A stretch of 64,000 bases of DNA from an uncultured Pseudomonadota bacterium (GTDB lineage Bacteria > Myxococcota_A > Bradymonadia > Bradymonadales > Bradymonadaceae): the NCBI GenBank assembly GCA_913057905.1, contig CAJXPB010000008.1:1-64000 (forward strand), read 5' to 3'. Within the stretch, counting starts at the first letter, position 1, and every line of letters begins with the position of its first letter. This document shows, piece after piece, positions 27,964-37,122 of the stretch. The position numbers and the translations under genes are program-made. Below the pieces are notes generated by a model. The model was not told where the DNA came from. It did not search any database and saw nothing but the letters and a program-made list of their open reading frames with translations.

Positions 27964-28660
27964 CTCCCCGACAACGACGAGACCCTCGGCCGTCCTGCTC
28001 GCCGGCGTTTTTCTGGCAGGCGCCCTTCTGACGACGATGGCGTCCGGCTGCGGGTCGACCCCGATCCGGCACTATCAGCCCGAGGTCTACGCCGACCAAT
28101 TGACTCAGGCCGATCGCACCGCCGAGAACGTCGTCCTGGCCGTCCAGGATTTCTCGGCCGGAGCCGCCTACGATGAACAACGGATCGTCTACCGCAAGGG
28201 GCGGTATCGGTTCGACTACTACCACTACCACAGGTGGGCCGCGCCGCCGGGCATGCTCGTGGCGGATCTACTGCGCCAGGTCTACAGCGCCACCGACGCC
28301 TTCCAGGCGGTCGTGGGGGGCTATTCCTCCAGCGCCGACGCGGTCCTCAGCGGCCAGGTCATCGCCCTCGAAGAGGTCGACGTCGACGAAAAGAAGTGGC
28401 TCGGTCGGGTGGTCCTCGATCTGCATCTGCGCGATGCCCGCACCGGGGAGCTTCTGTGGAACGAGATCGTCAAACAGGAACACACGATGACTCGGCAGTC
28501 GCCGACCGGTCTGACGGCAGCCCTGAGCGCCGCGATCACAAAGATAGGTTCCGAGACGGCCGGCACGCTGGCCAGGCTGGCCGAGGAGTCCAAGAAGTCG
28601 CGTCCCGGTGGAAACCCGGACCTTCAGCTCAAGGAACCCGAGGATTCGGGCAGTGACTGA
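27956..28660 (+). CDS. ABC-type transport auxiliary lipoprotein (PqiC/MlaD-partner type)
   Basis: A 234-residue lipoprotein (lipobox MASGC, Cys32). It resembles the outer-membrane auxiliary component that completes Mce/Pqi lipid bridges. Family features include the strand VVLAVQDFSAGAAYDEQRIVYR, the YHYHRWAAPPGMLVADLLRQ segment and the late FQAVVGGYSSSADAVLSG stretch. The gene overlaps mlaD by eight bases (coupled translation). Its Gly/Ser/Asp tail is low-complexity. Together these four genes form a complete inner-to-outer-membrane lipid-transport operon. Confidence 0.82.
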   Translation: MSDSPTTTRPSAVLLAGVFLAGALLTTMASGCGSTPIRHYQPEVYADQLTQADRTAENVVLAVQDFSAGAAYDEQRIVYRKGRYRFDYYHYHRWAAPPGMLVADLLRQVYSATDAFQAVVGGYSSSADAVLSGQVIALEEVDVDEKKWLGRVVLDLHLRDARTGELLWNEIVKQEHTMTRQSPTGLTAALSAAITKIGSETAGTLARLAEESKKSRPGGNPDLQLKEPEDSGSD

Positions 28661-28666
28661 GCGCTC

Positions 28667-30628
28667 CTACGCGGCCTCGGTGCTCTGATCGGGGAGTTCG
28701 TCGCCCTGAGGGATGCGCAGGCGGAACAGGGTGCCCTCGCCGCGCTCGGTCTCGAACTCGATCGTTCCGTTGAGGTCCTCGACGACCTTCTTGACGATCG
28801 CCAGACCCAGTCCCGTGCCGTTCGATTTGCCGACGGTCACGAACGACTCGTAGAGGTTGTCGCGGATCGCATCGGGGATGCCCTCGCCGTCGTCTTCGAC
28901 CTCGAATCGGAGGACCTGACCCGGCTCCAGGCTCACCCGGATCGCCACGGTGCCGCTCTCGTCCATGGCATCGGCGGCATTTCTGGCCAGGTTCAGCAGT
29001 GCCCGTTTGACCTTGGCCGGATCCAGGCGGACCTTGCCGGCGCAATCGATGTCGATGGAGAGTTTGGTGTCGGTCGTCGCCAGCTCCTGTTCCAGAAGTT
29101 GCTGGACCTTGCCCATGAACTCGCCGATGTCGACCTCTTTGTAGACGACGTTCGTCTCGCCGCGGGCGAAGACCAGCAGCTCGCGGGTCATCTGATTGAA
29201 CTGGTCGAACTGGTGGTCGATGCTGTCGGCGAACTCCTCGCGTTTTTCGCGGTCGTCGGCCTTGACCATCAATTGGACGTAGCCGTTGATGATCGATGCC
29301 GGGTTCTTGAGGTCGTGGAGCACGCCCGACAGCGCCTGCCCGATGGCGGCCAGTCGTTCGCGTTTTTCACGCTCCTCGCGGTGGCGTCGAGCTGCGACGG
29401 CGCCGGCGATCTGGCCGGCGATCAATGTCAGCACCTTCGTGTCGTCGTCCGAGAAGCCGACCGGCACAGCTTCGCCACCTTCACCGGGCTCGGGGAGGCG
29501 GTTGGCGACCATCAGGGCGCCGATGCATTCGTCTTCGTCGAACAGCGGCACCGCGACGGCGTTTTCGACGGGCACACCCATCCCCTCGCTGACGGCCTCG
29601 GGCACGGGGTCGCAGGTGCCGGTCCCGCAGGTCACCGGCTCGCCGTTCTCCATGGCCCGCGAGCTGATGCCCCGCTCGTTGTCGAGGGTCCGCTCGGAGA
29701 ACTCCCATGAGCCGTCGCCGCCGTCGACGGAGACGAAGGCGCGCAGATGATCGGTCTCTTTGAGGGTCAGGGCCGAGACCTGCGCGTCGACCAGATCCAG
29801 CGTCTTTCGGGTGATCGATTCGACGAGTTCGTTCAGATCGACCGCCTGACTGAGCTCCCGCTCGACGTCGTACAGCAGGTCGAGTTCGGCGATCTTCTTT
29901 TCGAGCTCCCGTTTGGTCTCTTTGAGCTCTTCGTTGGTCTTATGCATCGACCGATAGAGCCGCGTATTCTGGATGGCGATCGCGACCTGGCTGGCGATGG
30001 CACTGAGCAGCGCCTCGTCGGCGGTCGAAAACGATCCACTGTGGGCGTTCAACACCTCGATGACGCCGATCACATCGCCATCGGTGCCGCGCACGCATTG
30101 CGCCAGAATGCTGTCGGTACGAAAGCCAGTCTTGGCGTCGACCGACGCGTCGAACCGGGGATCGCGATAGGGCTCACGCAGGTTCAGGGGACGTCCCGAC
30201 TGAGCGACCCACCCGGCGACACCTTCGCCGGGTTCGAGTTCGATGTCCTCGCCGTCGAGGTCCTGGGTGTACTTGTCGCAGAGCTCGTCGGTCTCCGGGT
30301 CCACCAAAAAGAGCGACGACCGCTCGGCGTCCATCAGACCGGTGACCTTCTGCATGATCAGCACCAGAAGCTCGTCGATGTCGATGGTGGCGCCGAGGGC
30401 GCTGCTGATCTCGCGCATCGAATCGAAGCGCGCCTCGTTCTGGGCCATCACTTCACCGGCGCGCTTGAGCCGATCGACGATTTCTTCGTCCGACAGGTTG
30501 GCCACGGATTTGGCCAGCTCCTCTTCGGGCAGCGCCAGCCACTGGCGCAGCTCGTGTCGTCGATCCGTACCGGCGTCGGCGATCCCCCGGGGCGGAAGAT
30601 CCGCGGTCTGGAAGATGTCCTCGGTCAT
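28667..30628 (-). CDS. Dual-GAF sensor histidine kinase
   Basis: A 653-residue soluble kinase without membrane segments. Two GAF domains (about 70-225 and 250-415) are joined by a coiled coil. A HisKA dimerisation helix has the phosphoacceptor His438 in SGVLHDLKNPASII. The HATPase domain has N box LLNLARNAADAM, G1 DDGEGIPD and G2 GTGLGLAIVKK. The second GAF contains a CGTGTC pair that could sense redox or metal. No response regulator is adjacent, so the phosphotransfer partner is elsewhere. It converges with the Mla operon, with six bases between stops. Confidence 0.93.
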   Translation of the reverse strand: MTEDIFQTADLPPRGIADAGTDRRHELRQWLALPEEELAKSVANLSDEEIVDRLKRAGEVMAQNEARFDSMREISSALGATIDIDELLVLIMQKVTGLMDAERSSLFLVDPETDELCDKYTQDLDGEDIELEPGEGVAGWVAQSGRPLNLREPYRDPRFDASVDAKTGFRTDSILAQCVRGTDGDVIGVIEVLNAHSGSFSTADEALLSAIASQVAIAIQNTRLYRSMHKTNEELKETKRELEKKIAELDLLYDVERELSQAVDLNELVESITRKTLDLVDAQVSALTLKETDHLRAFVSVDGGDGSWEFSERTLDNERGISSRAMENGEPVTCGTGTCDPVPEAVSEGMGVPVENAVAVPLFDEDECIGALMVANRLPEPGEGGEAVPVGFSDDDTKVLTLIAGQIAGAVAARRHREEREKRERLAAIGQALSGVLHDLKNPASIINGYVQLMVKADDREKREEFADSIDHQFDQFNQMTRELLVFARGETNVVYKEVDIGEFMGKVQQLLEQELATTDTKLSIDIDCAGKVRLDPAKVKRALLNLARNAADAMDESGTVAIRVSLEPGQVLRFEVEDDGEGIPDAIRDNLYESFVTVGKSNGTGLGLAIVKKVVEDLNGTIEFETERGEGTLFRLRIPQGDELPDQSTEAA

Positions 30629-30736
30629 GGGTGGCTCGACGGCACAGAATCAGCAGCGACGGCTGGCGAGAGCAACACCCAAAGGATAGCACAACGCGAA
30701 TTGATCTGGAAAGCTGAGCCGCCGGATCTGGCCGAC

Positions 30737-31030
30737 TCAGTCGTCGTAGTCGTTGAGGGTGTCGGCGCGCTGCTTGAGTTCCTTGCCGACGTTGAAATGC
30801 ACGGATCGCTTCGGGTCGACTTCGACGATCTCGCCGGTTCTGGGATTGCGCGCCTCGCGGGCGTCGTAGTGGCGGATCGTGAAGCTCCCGAACCCGCGCA
30901 GCTCGATGCGCCGCTCGTCCATCAGGGCGTGTTTCATCGCGTCGAAGAACCCGTCGACGACCTCGCGGGCGACGTGTTTGGGCACATCGAGACGATCGGC
31001 GATCTCATCGACGAGTTCGGTCTTGGTCAT
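30737..31030 (-). CDS. HU/IHF-family DNA-binding protein
   Basis: Nucleoid-associated DNA-bending protein, 97 residues. The N-terminal helices (MTKTELVDEIADRL) are followed by the core IELRGFGSFTIRHYDAREARNPRTGE, which carries the DNA-binding arm and the conserved Pro that intercalates. A short acidic tail ends it. HU and IHF subunits cannot be told apart with confidence. Neighbouring genes encode the FHA protein upstream and the histidine kinase downstream, all on the minus strand but with gaps of 60-110 bp. Confidence 0.93.
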   Translation of the reverse strand: MTKTELVDEIADRLDVPKHVAREVVDGFFDAMKHALMDERRIELRGFGSFTIRHYDAREARNPRTGEIVEVDPKRSVHFNVGKELKQRADTLNDYDD

Positions 31031-31090
31031 CGCTTGTCCCTCGATTCAGTCCAGCAATCGTCAACGGGGCCTGCGTGTACGATGCAATGA

Positions 31091-32377
31091 TCACCCGGGG
31101 AGTTCGACTCGAAAGAGCTGTTGGCCCATGAAGATGTAGTCATCCTCGTCGAGCTCCGTACGATCCCACAGCTTGATCCAGGTGCCGTTCGACGAATTCA
31201 GGTCGACCAGATGGCAGCCATCTTCGATCACGATCCGCGCGTGGCGCCCGGACATGAACTTGTCGCCAGGAAAGGTGATGTCGCCCTTTTCGCGGCCCAG
31301 CACGACGCTGTCTTTGGGCAGACAGTAGACGTCCTGGACGACATTGCCGGCCCCGATCTGGACGAGTCGGTGTTTGCCGCCGGGCGCCGGACTCCCCATG
31401 TAACGGGTTCCGTCTTCGGCACGGTTCGTCTGATTGAGATCGGCCTCGATCGGTTCGAAGCGAAGCACCTGCCGACCCATCAAGAATGTGTCGCCTTCGT
31501 GGAGGGTCATCTCGCCGCGAAGTTTCAGGTAGGTGCCATTGAGGCTGTTGAGGTCTTCGATGTGCAGCGCGCCGTCTTTGACGACGAGCCGCGAATGTTC
31601 TTCGTCCAGGAAATCGTCTTTCGGGAAGCTGTGGTCGGCATCGCGTCCCAGGGTCGTCACCGGCGACCCGATGTCGATCACCTCGCCGTCGGTGCCGTCG
31701 TCATTGATCATGACGAGCTTCATGCCCGGGGGGACCGAGGCGTCGGCCGGCACATCGACGCTGGGGGCTTCGCCGCGAGAGGGCTCCTCGGCTTCGGGTC
31801 GACCCGTCGGCTCCCGCGCGGCCGCCGAACCCGCGTCGGCCAGTTTTTGGCCGCACTGGACGCAAAACCGCATGCCGTCGGGGCTGGTGGCACCGCAGGA
31901 GGGGCAGGTCGCACCCTCGCCGGGCTCGACCTCGAGGTCTCGGTCCTCTGTCGGGGCCTCGGCCGACGTACCCTGCCCGGCGGATGATTCCCCCGACTTC
32001 GGAGCCTCGGCGCGCGGAGAGCCCGAGTCGCCGATCCCTTCGTTGGTGTCGACGAGCTTCGAGGGGCCGCTTGATTCGACGGCACTCGACTCGCGATCCA
32101 GGGCATCCAGGAGTTCGTCCTCGATCTCGAAATCGTCGACCTCTTCGCCCTCGACGTCCGAGCGTTCCTCCAGGCTCGATCCGGTCACCTCGGAGGCGTT
32201 GTTGGCCCGGCGAAATCGGTCGGTCAACTGGTCGACCTCGCGGCGCTCCGGGCGTTCCGATTGCTCGAAGTCAGTGGTCCCTCCGCCGGGATTTCGCAGG
32301 CGACCGGCCGGCCCTGAGACCGACGTGTCACTCTGGGGGGCGGAGGAAGAACCGTTGTCGTCGTCGGAACCGGACAT
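31091..32377 (-). CDS. Zinc-ribbon protein with two FHA domains
   Basis: A 428-residue cytoplasmic adaptor expected to bind phosphothreonine peptides made by Ser/Thr kinases. An acidic, disordered N terminus (1-150) precedes a zinc ribbon with Cys158, Cys161, Cys172 and Cys175 (CPSC...CVQC). FHA domain 1 spans about 220-308 (LGRDADHSF ... HSRL ... DLNSLNGTYL). FHA domain 2 spans about 335-426 (LGREKGDITF ... GRHARIV ... DLNSSNGTWI). Both keep the GR, SxxH/GRHA and NG residues of functional FHA folds. The start is the ATG at 32377; no good ribosome-binding site is seen, and a longer frame to 32569 looks non-coding. The kinase at 55 kb is a possible partner. Confidence 0.88.
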   Translation of the reverse strand: MSGSDDDNGSSSAPQSDTSVSGPAGRLRNPGGGTTDFEQSERPERREVDQLTDRFRRANNASEVTGSSLEERSDVEGEEVDDFEIEDELLDALDRESSAVESSGPSKLVDTNEGIGDSGSPRAEAPKSGESSAGQGTSAEAPTEDRDLEVEPGEGATCPSCGATSPDGMRFCVQCGQKLADAGSAAAREPTGRPEAEEPSRGEAPSVDVPADASVPPGMKLVMINDDGTDGEVIDIGSPVTTLGRDADHSFPKDDFLDEEHSRLVVKDGALHIEDLNSLNGTYLKLRGEMTLHEGDTFLMGRQVLRFEPIEADLNQTNRAEDGTRYMGSPAPGGKHRLVQIGAGNVVQDVYCLPKDSVVLGREKGDITFPGDKFMSGRHARIVIEDGCHLVDLNSSNGTWIKLWDRTELDEDDYIFMGQQLFRVELPG

Positions 32378-32513
32378 AGAGAGTCGGTGCAAGAAAGAGG
32401 AGTCAATACCGGGTAAATCGTTCAACACCAACGATAAATCACCGAATACCCCGATGCAAGATGCCGCGACGGCCTCGGGTGGACGCGAAACGGCTCGCTT
32501 GCCGACGTACGTC

Positions 32514-32542
32514 TTGACACGGCCCCGGGGCATTGACATAGT
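32514..32542 (+). promoter_or_regulatory. Predicted sigma-70 promoter of rpmB
   Basis: TTGACA (32514-32519), a 17-bp spacer and CATAGT (32537-32542) lie about 90 bases upstream of the L28 start codon. The -35 is a perfect match and the -10 matches four of six. Confidence 0.55.
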
Positions 32543-32631
32543 CCCGCGCCTGCCGGGCGCCGGGCTCACTAGCGAGGTCGTCGTCCCGAGAGTTCACCCG
32601 CACGTATTTTGAACACGCTCAGAGGTTCGAC

Positions 32632-32874
32632 ATGTCTCGCAAGTGCAAGCTGACCGGAAAGAAGCCGCTCGTGGGCAACAAGGTGTCCCACTCCCGCAAC
32701 CGCACCAAGACGCGCCAGGCGCCGAACCTGAAGCGCAAGCGGATCTACGTGCCCGAAGAAGATCGCTGGGTGCGCGTGCAACTGTCCGCCCGAGCGCTGC
32801 GCACGGTGAGTAAGAAGGGCCTGATGCCCTACCTGAACGATCAGGGCCTCGAGCTCAAAGACGTCCTGGCCTGA
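32632..32874 (+). CDS. rpmB: 50S ribosomal protein L28
   Basis: 80-residue large-subunit ribosomal protein, complete and highly basic. It begins MSRKCKLTGKKPLVGNKVSHS and contains the conserved SHSRNRTKTRQAPNL stretch. CAGAGG precedes the ATG. It is monocistronic: it has its own upstream promoter and a strong terminator 40 bases after the stop. Confidence 0.97.
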   Translation: MSRKCKLTGKKPLVGNKVSHSRNRTKTRQAPNLKRKRIYVPEEDRWVRVQLSARALRTVSKKGLMPYLNDQGLELKDVLA

Positions 32875-32913
32875 TCGAACCCGGGCTGAACAACCTCTGA
32901 CAGAACGACGACC

Positions 32914-32953
32914 AGCCCCGCGGCCGACGTGATCGGTCGCGGGGCTTTTTTTG
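32914..32953 (+). terminator. Intrinsic terminator of rpmB
   Basis: A 14-bp stem (AGCCCCGCGGCCGA with its partner, one mismatch) and a CGTGA loop are followed by seven T residues. Confidence 0.93.
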
Positions 32954-32968
32954 TGTCGGACGCATCGG

Positions 32969-34948
32969 TCAGGGCTGGACGCACTGGTTGCCCCGGCAGA
33001 TCTCCGGGAAGCTGCAGTCGCTGTCGGTCTGGCACTGTATCCCGGTGCGGCAGACCCCGCCGACACACAACTCGCCCATCGGGCAGTCGGAGTTGAGCAT
33101 GCATCGCTGCGGCGGCTGGGTCGAGGAGCAGTTGCCGAAGTTACAGACCTCGTTTGTGCCGCAGTCCGAATCGCGGTTGCACTCCGGCGGCGGCACGGTG
33201 AAGCACGCCCCGACGTAGCATGACTGATTGGGCGGGCAATCGGAGTCGTTGTTGCAGCCACCCGGGTTCATGCACCGGAAGTTTACGCAGACCGAGGGAT
33301 CGGGGCAGGCATTGTCGCTCTGGCAAAACGGCTCCAGGATACAGCGGCCCGCCACGCAGTTGAAGGTGTTACGACAGTCGCTGTCGCTGTTGCAGGTGAC
33401 AGGTTGGCAGTAGTTGGCGTCGCAGCGCTGGTTCGAGGCGCAATCGGAATCGTCGGTGCACTCGGGATTGAGTCGACAGGTCCCTCCCAGACAGCTCGTC
33501 CCCGCAGGACACATCGCATTGTTCTGGCACTGGGTGACATCGGAGCAAAGATCGCCGATGCATATCTGGCCCATCGAACAGTCGGCGTTGGTCGAGCAGG
33601 TCGTCCGGGCGATGCACTGGCCGCTGAAGAGATCGCAGCGCTGTCCCGCTCCGCAGTCGCCGTCGGAGCGGCAGTTGGGGTCGGCCCGGCAACTGCCGGC
33701 CACGCAGCTTTCGCCGGGCGCGCAGTCACCGTCGGTCTGGCAGGTGGTGCTGGGCGACTGACACTGCCCGCCGATGCAGACGTCGTTGCCCGGGCAATCG
33801 GAGTCGACTTCGCAGCCGGGGTCGATCGGCTGGCACTGCCGGTTCAAGCACCGCTGGCCGTCGGGGCAATCGCCGTCGACCTGACACTGCGGTGGCGGGG
33901 CGCAGTTTCCGAATTCGCAGACACGGCCGTTGGCACAGTCGGCGTCGGTCTCGCACTCCGGCGGCGGCAGCGGCACGCACGAGCCGCGCAGACACGACTC
34001 TCCGTCGGCACAATCGGCATCTGATTCGCATCCATCGGGGACCTGGCAGGTGTTGTTGATGCACTCGGCAGGTCCGGGACAGTCGTCATCGGTGCGGCAC
34101 AACGACGGCGGGATGCAGCGGCCGCCGACGCAACTCCAGGTCGCCGGACACTGATCGTCGTCCGTACAGGTGACGGGCACGCAACTGTTGAGATCACAGC
34201 GTTCACCCTCGGGACAGTCTCCATCGACCTGGCATTCTGGCGCGGGCCGACACCGTCCGTTGTTGCAAATCGCGCCCTCGGGACAGTCGTCGTCGGTCTG
34301 GCACTGTGAGATCGCGACGCATCGATCGCCCAGACATCTCTGTTCGGGCGCGCAATCGTCGTTTGTCTCGCAAGTGACATCGTCCTGGCACTCGCCGGTC
34401 ACCGGATCGCACTGCTGGCCGTCGGGGCAGTCGTCGTCGCTTCTGCAGCCCTCCGGCGAGCGGCAAAATCCGTCGTCGCAGACCTCGCCGTCGCGACAAT
34501 CCTCGTCGATCTGACAGTTGCCCGTCTGCCTGCACTCTCCTTCGATGCAGCGCTCGCCGGCGTCGCATTCGTCGTCGTCCTCGCAGCCGGCGGGTTCCTC
34601 GCATTGATTGTCGATGCATTCCTGCCCGTCGGGACAATCCGACGGCTCCCGGCATTCGCCCGTCTCGCAGGAGCCATCCTGGCAGAGTTGTCCGGGAGGA
34701 CAGTCGCCATCCTCCTGGCAGGCGGGGGACGGGACGCGGCAGACGCCCTCGTCACAGACCTGCTGGCCCGGGCAGTCGCCGTCGCCGGTGCACTCACGGG
34801 TGTCGATACAGATCCCGGAGACGCAGCTCTGCTCGGCGCCGCAGTCACGGTCGTCGGCGCAACGGTTGCCCAGCGAGGTCCGCCCACACGCGGCCAGCCC
34901 GACCAGACAGGCCAGCATCAGCACGACCAGTCGAATCGGGTGTCGCAT
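32969..34948 (-). CDS. Lipoprotein of 27 tandem Cys-rich repeats
   Basis: A 659-residue exported lipoprotein (lipobox LAAC, Cys21; GAAGGAGA upstream of the ATG). The whole mature chain consists of 27 units of about 24 residues with the pattern C-x5-C-x5-C-x4-C (e.g. CQTDDDCPEGAICNNGRC), each rich in Asp. The type resembles Dickkopf-like or disulfide-rich surface repeats common in Myxococcota and Bradymonadota. Units 7-16 resemble units 18-27 in order, showing that a block of about 11 repeats was duplicated. Each unit probably folds around two disulfides and may bind calcium. Partner and function are unknown. Confidence 0.85.
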   Translation of the reverse strand: MRHPIRLVVLMLACLVGLAACGRTSLGNRCADDRDCGAEQSCVSGICIDTRECTGDGDCPGQQVCDEGVCRVPSPACQEDGDCPPGQLCQDGSCETGECREPSDCPDGQECIDNQCEEPAGCEDDDECDAGERCIEGECRQTGNCQIDEDCRDGEVCDDGFCRSPEGCRSDDDCPDGQQCDPVTGECQDDVTCETNDDCAPEQRCLGDRCVAISQCQTDDDCPEGAICNNGRCRPAPECQVDGDCPEGERCDLNSCVPVTCTDDDQCPATWSCVGGRCIPPSLCRTDDDCPGPAECINNTCQVPDGCESDADCADGESCLRGSCVPLPPPECETDADCANGRVCEFGNCAPPPQCQVDGDCPDGQRCLNRQCQPIDPGCEVDSDCPGNDVCIGGQCQSPSTTCQTDGDCAPGESCVAGSCRADPNCRSDGDCGAGQRCDLFSGQCIARTTCSTNADCSMGQICIGDLCSDVTQCQNNAMCPAGTSCLGGTCRLNPECTDDSDCASNQRCDANYCQPVTCNSDSDCRNTFNCVAGRCILEPFCQSDNACPDPSVCVNFRCMNPGGCNNDSDCPPNQSCYVGACFTVPPPECNRDSDCGTNEVCNFGNCSSTQPPQRCMLNSDCPMGELCVGGVCRTGIQCQTDSDCSFPEICRGNQCVQP

Positions 34949-34965
34949 CGTCGTCGGTCTCCTTC

Positions 34966-35043
34966 AAAAAAGAGGGGAGCGGCGGATCTGTCGGCTTGCA
35001 CTCTCAGTCTACAAGAAGCTGCTTCGACAGACCAACCGCTCCC
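34966..35043 (-). terminator. Extended-stem intrinsic terminator after the 35.1-kb lipoprotein gene
   Basis: On the minus strand GGGAGCGG (35043-35036) pairs with CCGCTCCC (34982-34975), with an inner CTGTCG/CGACAG stem. A U-rich run (TCTTTTTT) follows. The structure is unusually long (about 70 bases) and lies 17 bases before the ATG of the Cys-rich lipoprotein, so it also could act as an attenuator for that gene. Confidence 0.65.
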
Positions 35044-35070
35044 GATCAAACCCATCGGCTCGAGGCCGGG

Positions 35071-36954
35071 TCATTCCACGACGGTCTCGCCGATGTAGTA
35101 TTCGTAGATACCCGTGTCGCTTGCGTCGTTGGCATACACGGTAATCTCGTCACCGGAAGCCAACGCCTCTGGGGCCGATCCATCGAAGGGGAAATACGAC
35201 TGAATCCCCTGCGGCAATTGGCCGTAGGTCACCGGGGACATGATCCGATTTTCGGCCGAGAAGATGTACCACTTCGGATCACTCATCGAAGACTCGACGA
35301 GCAACTGGGTGGCCGGCGCCTCTGGCGACCATGAGATCTCGTCGCCCTGCACCGAGATGTCGAGCGAGTACTCGTCGTACCCCTGGTCGAGCCTCAGTGT
35401 CACCGTCTCCGAGGGACACCCGAAGTTCGTGCGTTGGGCAGTGCGCCAGGAGCTTTCGGCCTGGGGATTCACATCCTCGACATACCCGTAGAAGCTGATT
35501 TGATCGAGGACGAGCATGTTCAGTTGCACCTGACCCATCGCGTCGGATTCGCCGGTCTGCAGGTAGCACTGCTGGAAGTCATACTCTTCGAGGCACTGTT
35601 CGAAGTAGGTCCCAAAGAGTGAGTAGTCGCCGGCGTAGACGAAGACACCTTCGATCGGGGTCCCGGTCTCGTCGACGGTCTCGACGGTGACCGAGCACAT
35701 CTCCGGCTGAAGCTCCAGCTCGGGCAGCAACTCCTGGGTGCCGAGGTCCTGGGAGTCCTGGGTCTGACAGGAGGACTGATTGGTCTCCATGGTGACCCGG
35801 CCCAGATTGTAGATCTTGCCGTTGTAGGTGACGCGAATCGCGACTTCGTGGGTCTCTCCGGAGTTGCCGTCGCCGTCGATGTCTTCGCCCATCGCCTCGC
35901 TGCGCATCACGTCGACGCAGAAGGAACCATCCCCGCCGATGGTCTGCGGGGAGGAGGCGCCGGCGTAGGTCGTGCCGGTGACGTTGAGGGTGGCTCCGCC
36001 CGCCGGACTGCCCCCCGCGGTCACGATGCTGCCGGAGATGCTGCCGTGGGTTTCGATCGGCCAGTCGACGTTCCAGTACGAGAAATGCTCGACATCGCCG
36101 CGGGCATACAGATTGCCGTTGAATTGCTCGCTCTGGATGTTGCCGAGCTCGGACTCCGCCACGATCTCGTCGTCCTGATCGACCAGGATGCCCTGGCCGT
36201 CTCGCTTCCACTCGCCGTCGGTTTCATCGAAGTAGTACAGCGGCACCTCGATCTGATCGTTGCCGGGCTGGATGTCGCGGATGGCGCTCCATGTGTCGCG
36301 CGGGAAGCGCATGCGCAGGGTGGCCGGGTCGTCGAGCTGGTCGACATCGTTGCCTTGGGCGTCCTGCATCTCGATGTTGGCGAACACACCGGAGACGAGC
36401 AGGTTGTCCTGGTCGTCGGCGAATTCACCGGGGAAGGCATCGGTTTCGGTCACCGGGTTGAAGGTACGGCCGTTTCCGCTGAAGCCCTCGGGCAGGCCGC
36501 GGACCTCGAGCGACCCGTCGTCCAACGAACAGCGGGTGCCGCGACAGTCAAGGATCTCCGATCGCCGCAGCGTTCCGTTGATGCTGACGTCGGCCACTTC
36601 GTCGATCTCTACGGAACGGTGCTGCGAGCTCCAGCCGCTCTGGCGGAAGGTCACGACGAGGTTTCGGTCCGACTGGCCGACGACGTTGAGACTGTAGTTT
36701 CCTTCGGAGTCAGCGGTCGTCTGAAACCGCTCTCCTTCGCCGATGCGGCCGTCGCCGTTTCGATCGATGCGGACCTCGACCTCGGCCGAGCCGATCGGAT
36801 TGGCACCGGCTTGTCCGGCGATTCCCTGAACGAGTCCGCTCACGGCCATTTTGTTGTTGTCGGGATCATCACTGCCACCGCAGGCCACAAGACCGCCGGC
36901 GAATCCCATCAGACATATGAAGGCAAACTGCGAAACACTGTGGGTACGTATCAT
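35071..36954 (-). CDS. Lipoprotein with carboxypeptidase-regulatory/CILP-FAM171-like domains
   Basis: A 627-residue surface lipoprotein (lipobox LVAC, Cys25). After a short linker comes an Ig-like carboxypeptidase-regulatory fold with an EF-like calcium loop (DRNGDGRIG). A region follows with FDETDGEWKRDGQG and HFSYWNVDWP, a layout seen in bacterial and animal CILP/FAM171-type proteins. A second regulatory-like fold (GSISGSIVTAGGSPAGGATL) and a C-terminal beta domain complete it. Function is unknown; adhesion or matrix structure is a guess. It diverges from the gene at 37123 across 168 bp. Confidence 0.68.
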   Translation of the reverse strand: MIRTHSVSQFAFICLMGFAGGLVACGGSDDPDNNKMAVSGLVQGIAGQAGANPIGSAEVEVRIDRNGDGRIGEGERFQTTADSEGNYSLNVVGQSDRNLVVTFRQSGWSSQHRSVEIDEVADVSINGTLRRSEILDCRGTRCSLDDGSLEVRGLPEGFSGNGRTFNPVTETDAFPGEFADDQDNLLVSGVFANIEMQDAQGNDVDQLDDPATLRMRFPRDTWSAIRDIQPGNDQIEVPLYYFDETDGEWKRDGQGILVDQDDEIVAESELGNIQSEQFNGNLYARGDVEHFSYWNVDWPIETHGSISGSIVTAGGSPAGGATLNVTGTTYAGASSPQTIGGDGSFCVDVMRSEAMGEDIDGDGNSGETHEVAIRVTYNGKIYNLGRVTMETNQSSCQTQDSQDLGTQELLPELELQPEMCSVTVETVDETGTPIEGVFVYAGDYSLFGTYFEQCLEEYDFQQCYLQTGESDAMGQVQLNMLVLDQISFYGYVEDVNPQAESSWRTAQRTNFGCPSETVTLRLDQGYDEYSLDISVQGDEISWSPEAPATQLLVESSMSDPKWYIFSAENRIMSPVTYGQLPQGIQSYFPFDGSAPEALASGDEITVYANDASDTGIYEYYIGETVVE

Positions 36955-37122
36955 CAGACATCTCCGGGTGGTTGGCTAAACGTTTGGTCAAATTGCAACG
37001 AACGTTCCCAATCTAGCCAATATGCGGGTGGATTTCCACCAAAAAATCTACGCAGACGCCTGATCCGTGCGCAGATTTCGGTATGATGAGGTCTGCATCC
37101 ACTCCAGAAACGAGGATCCTCG

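Noticed and set aside
32988..34514. Several Ser/Gln-rich plus-strand frames over the Cys-rich repeats
   Set aside because: They are reverse readings of the repeat DNA; their apparent periodicity comes from the 27-unit array.
32969..34948. CRISPR array
   Set aside because: The repeats are protein-coding, of variable sequence and in frame; no identical repeat-spacer pattern occurs anywhere in the window.
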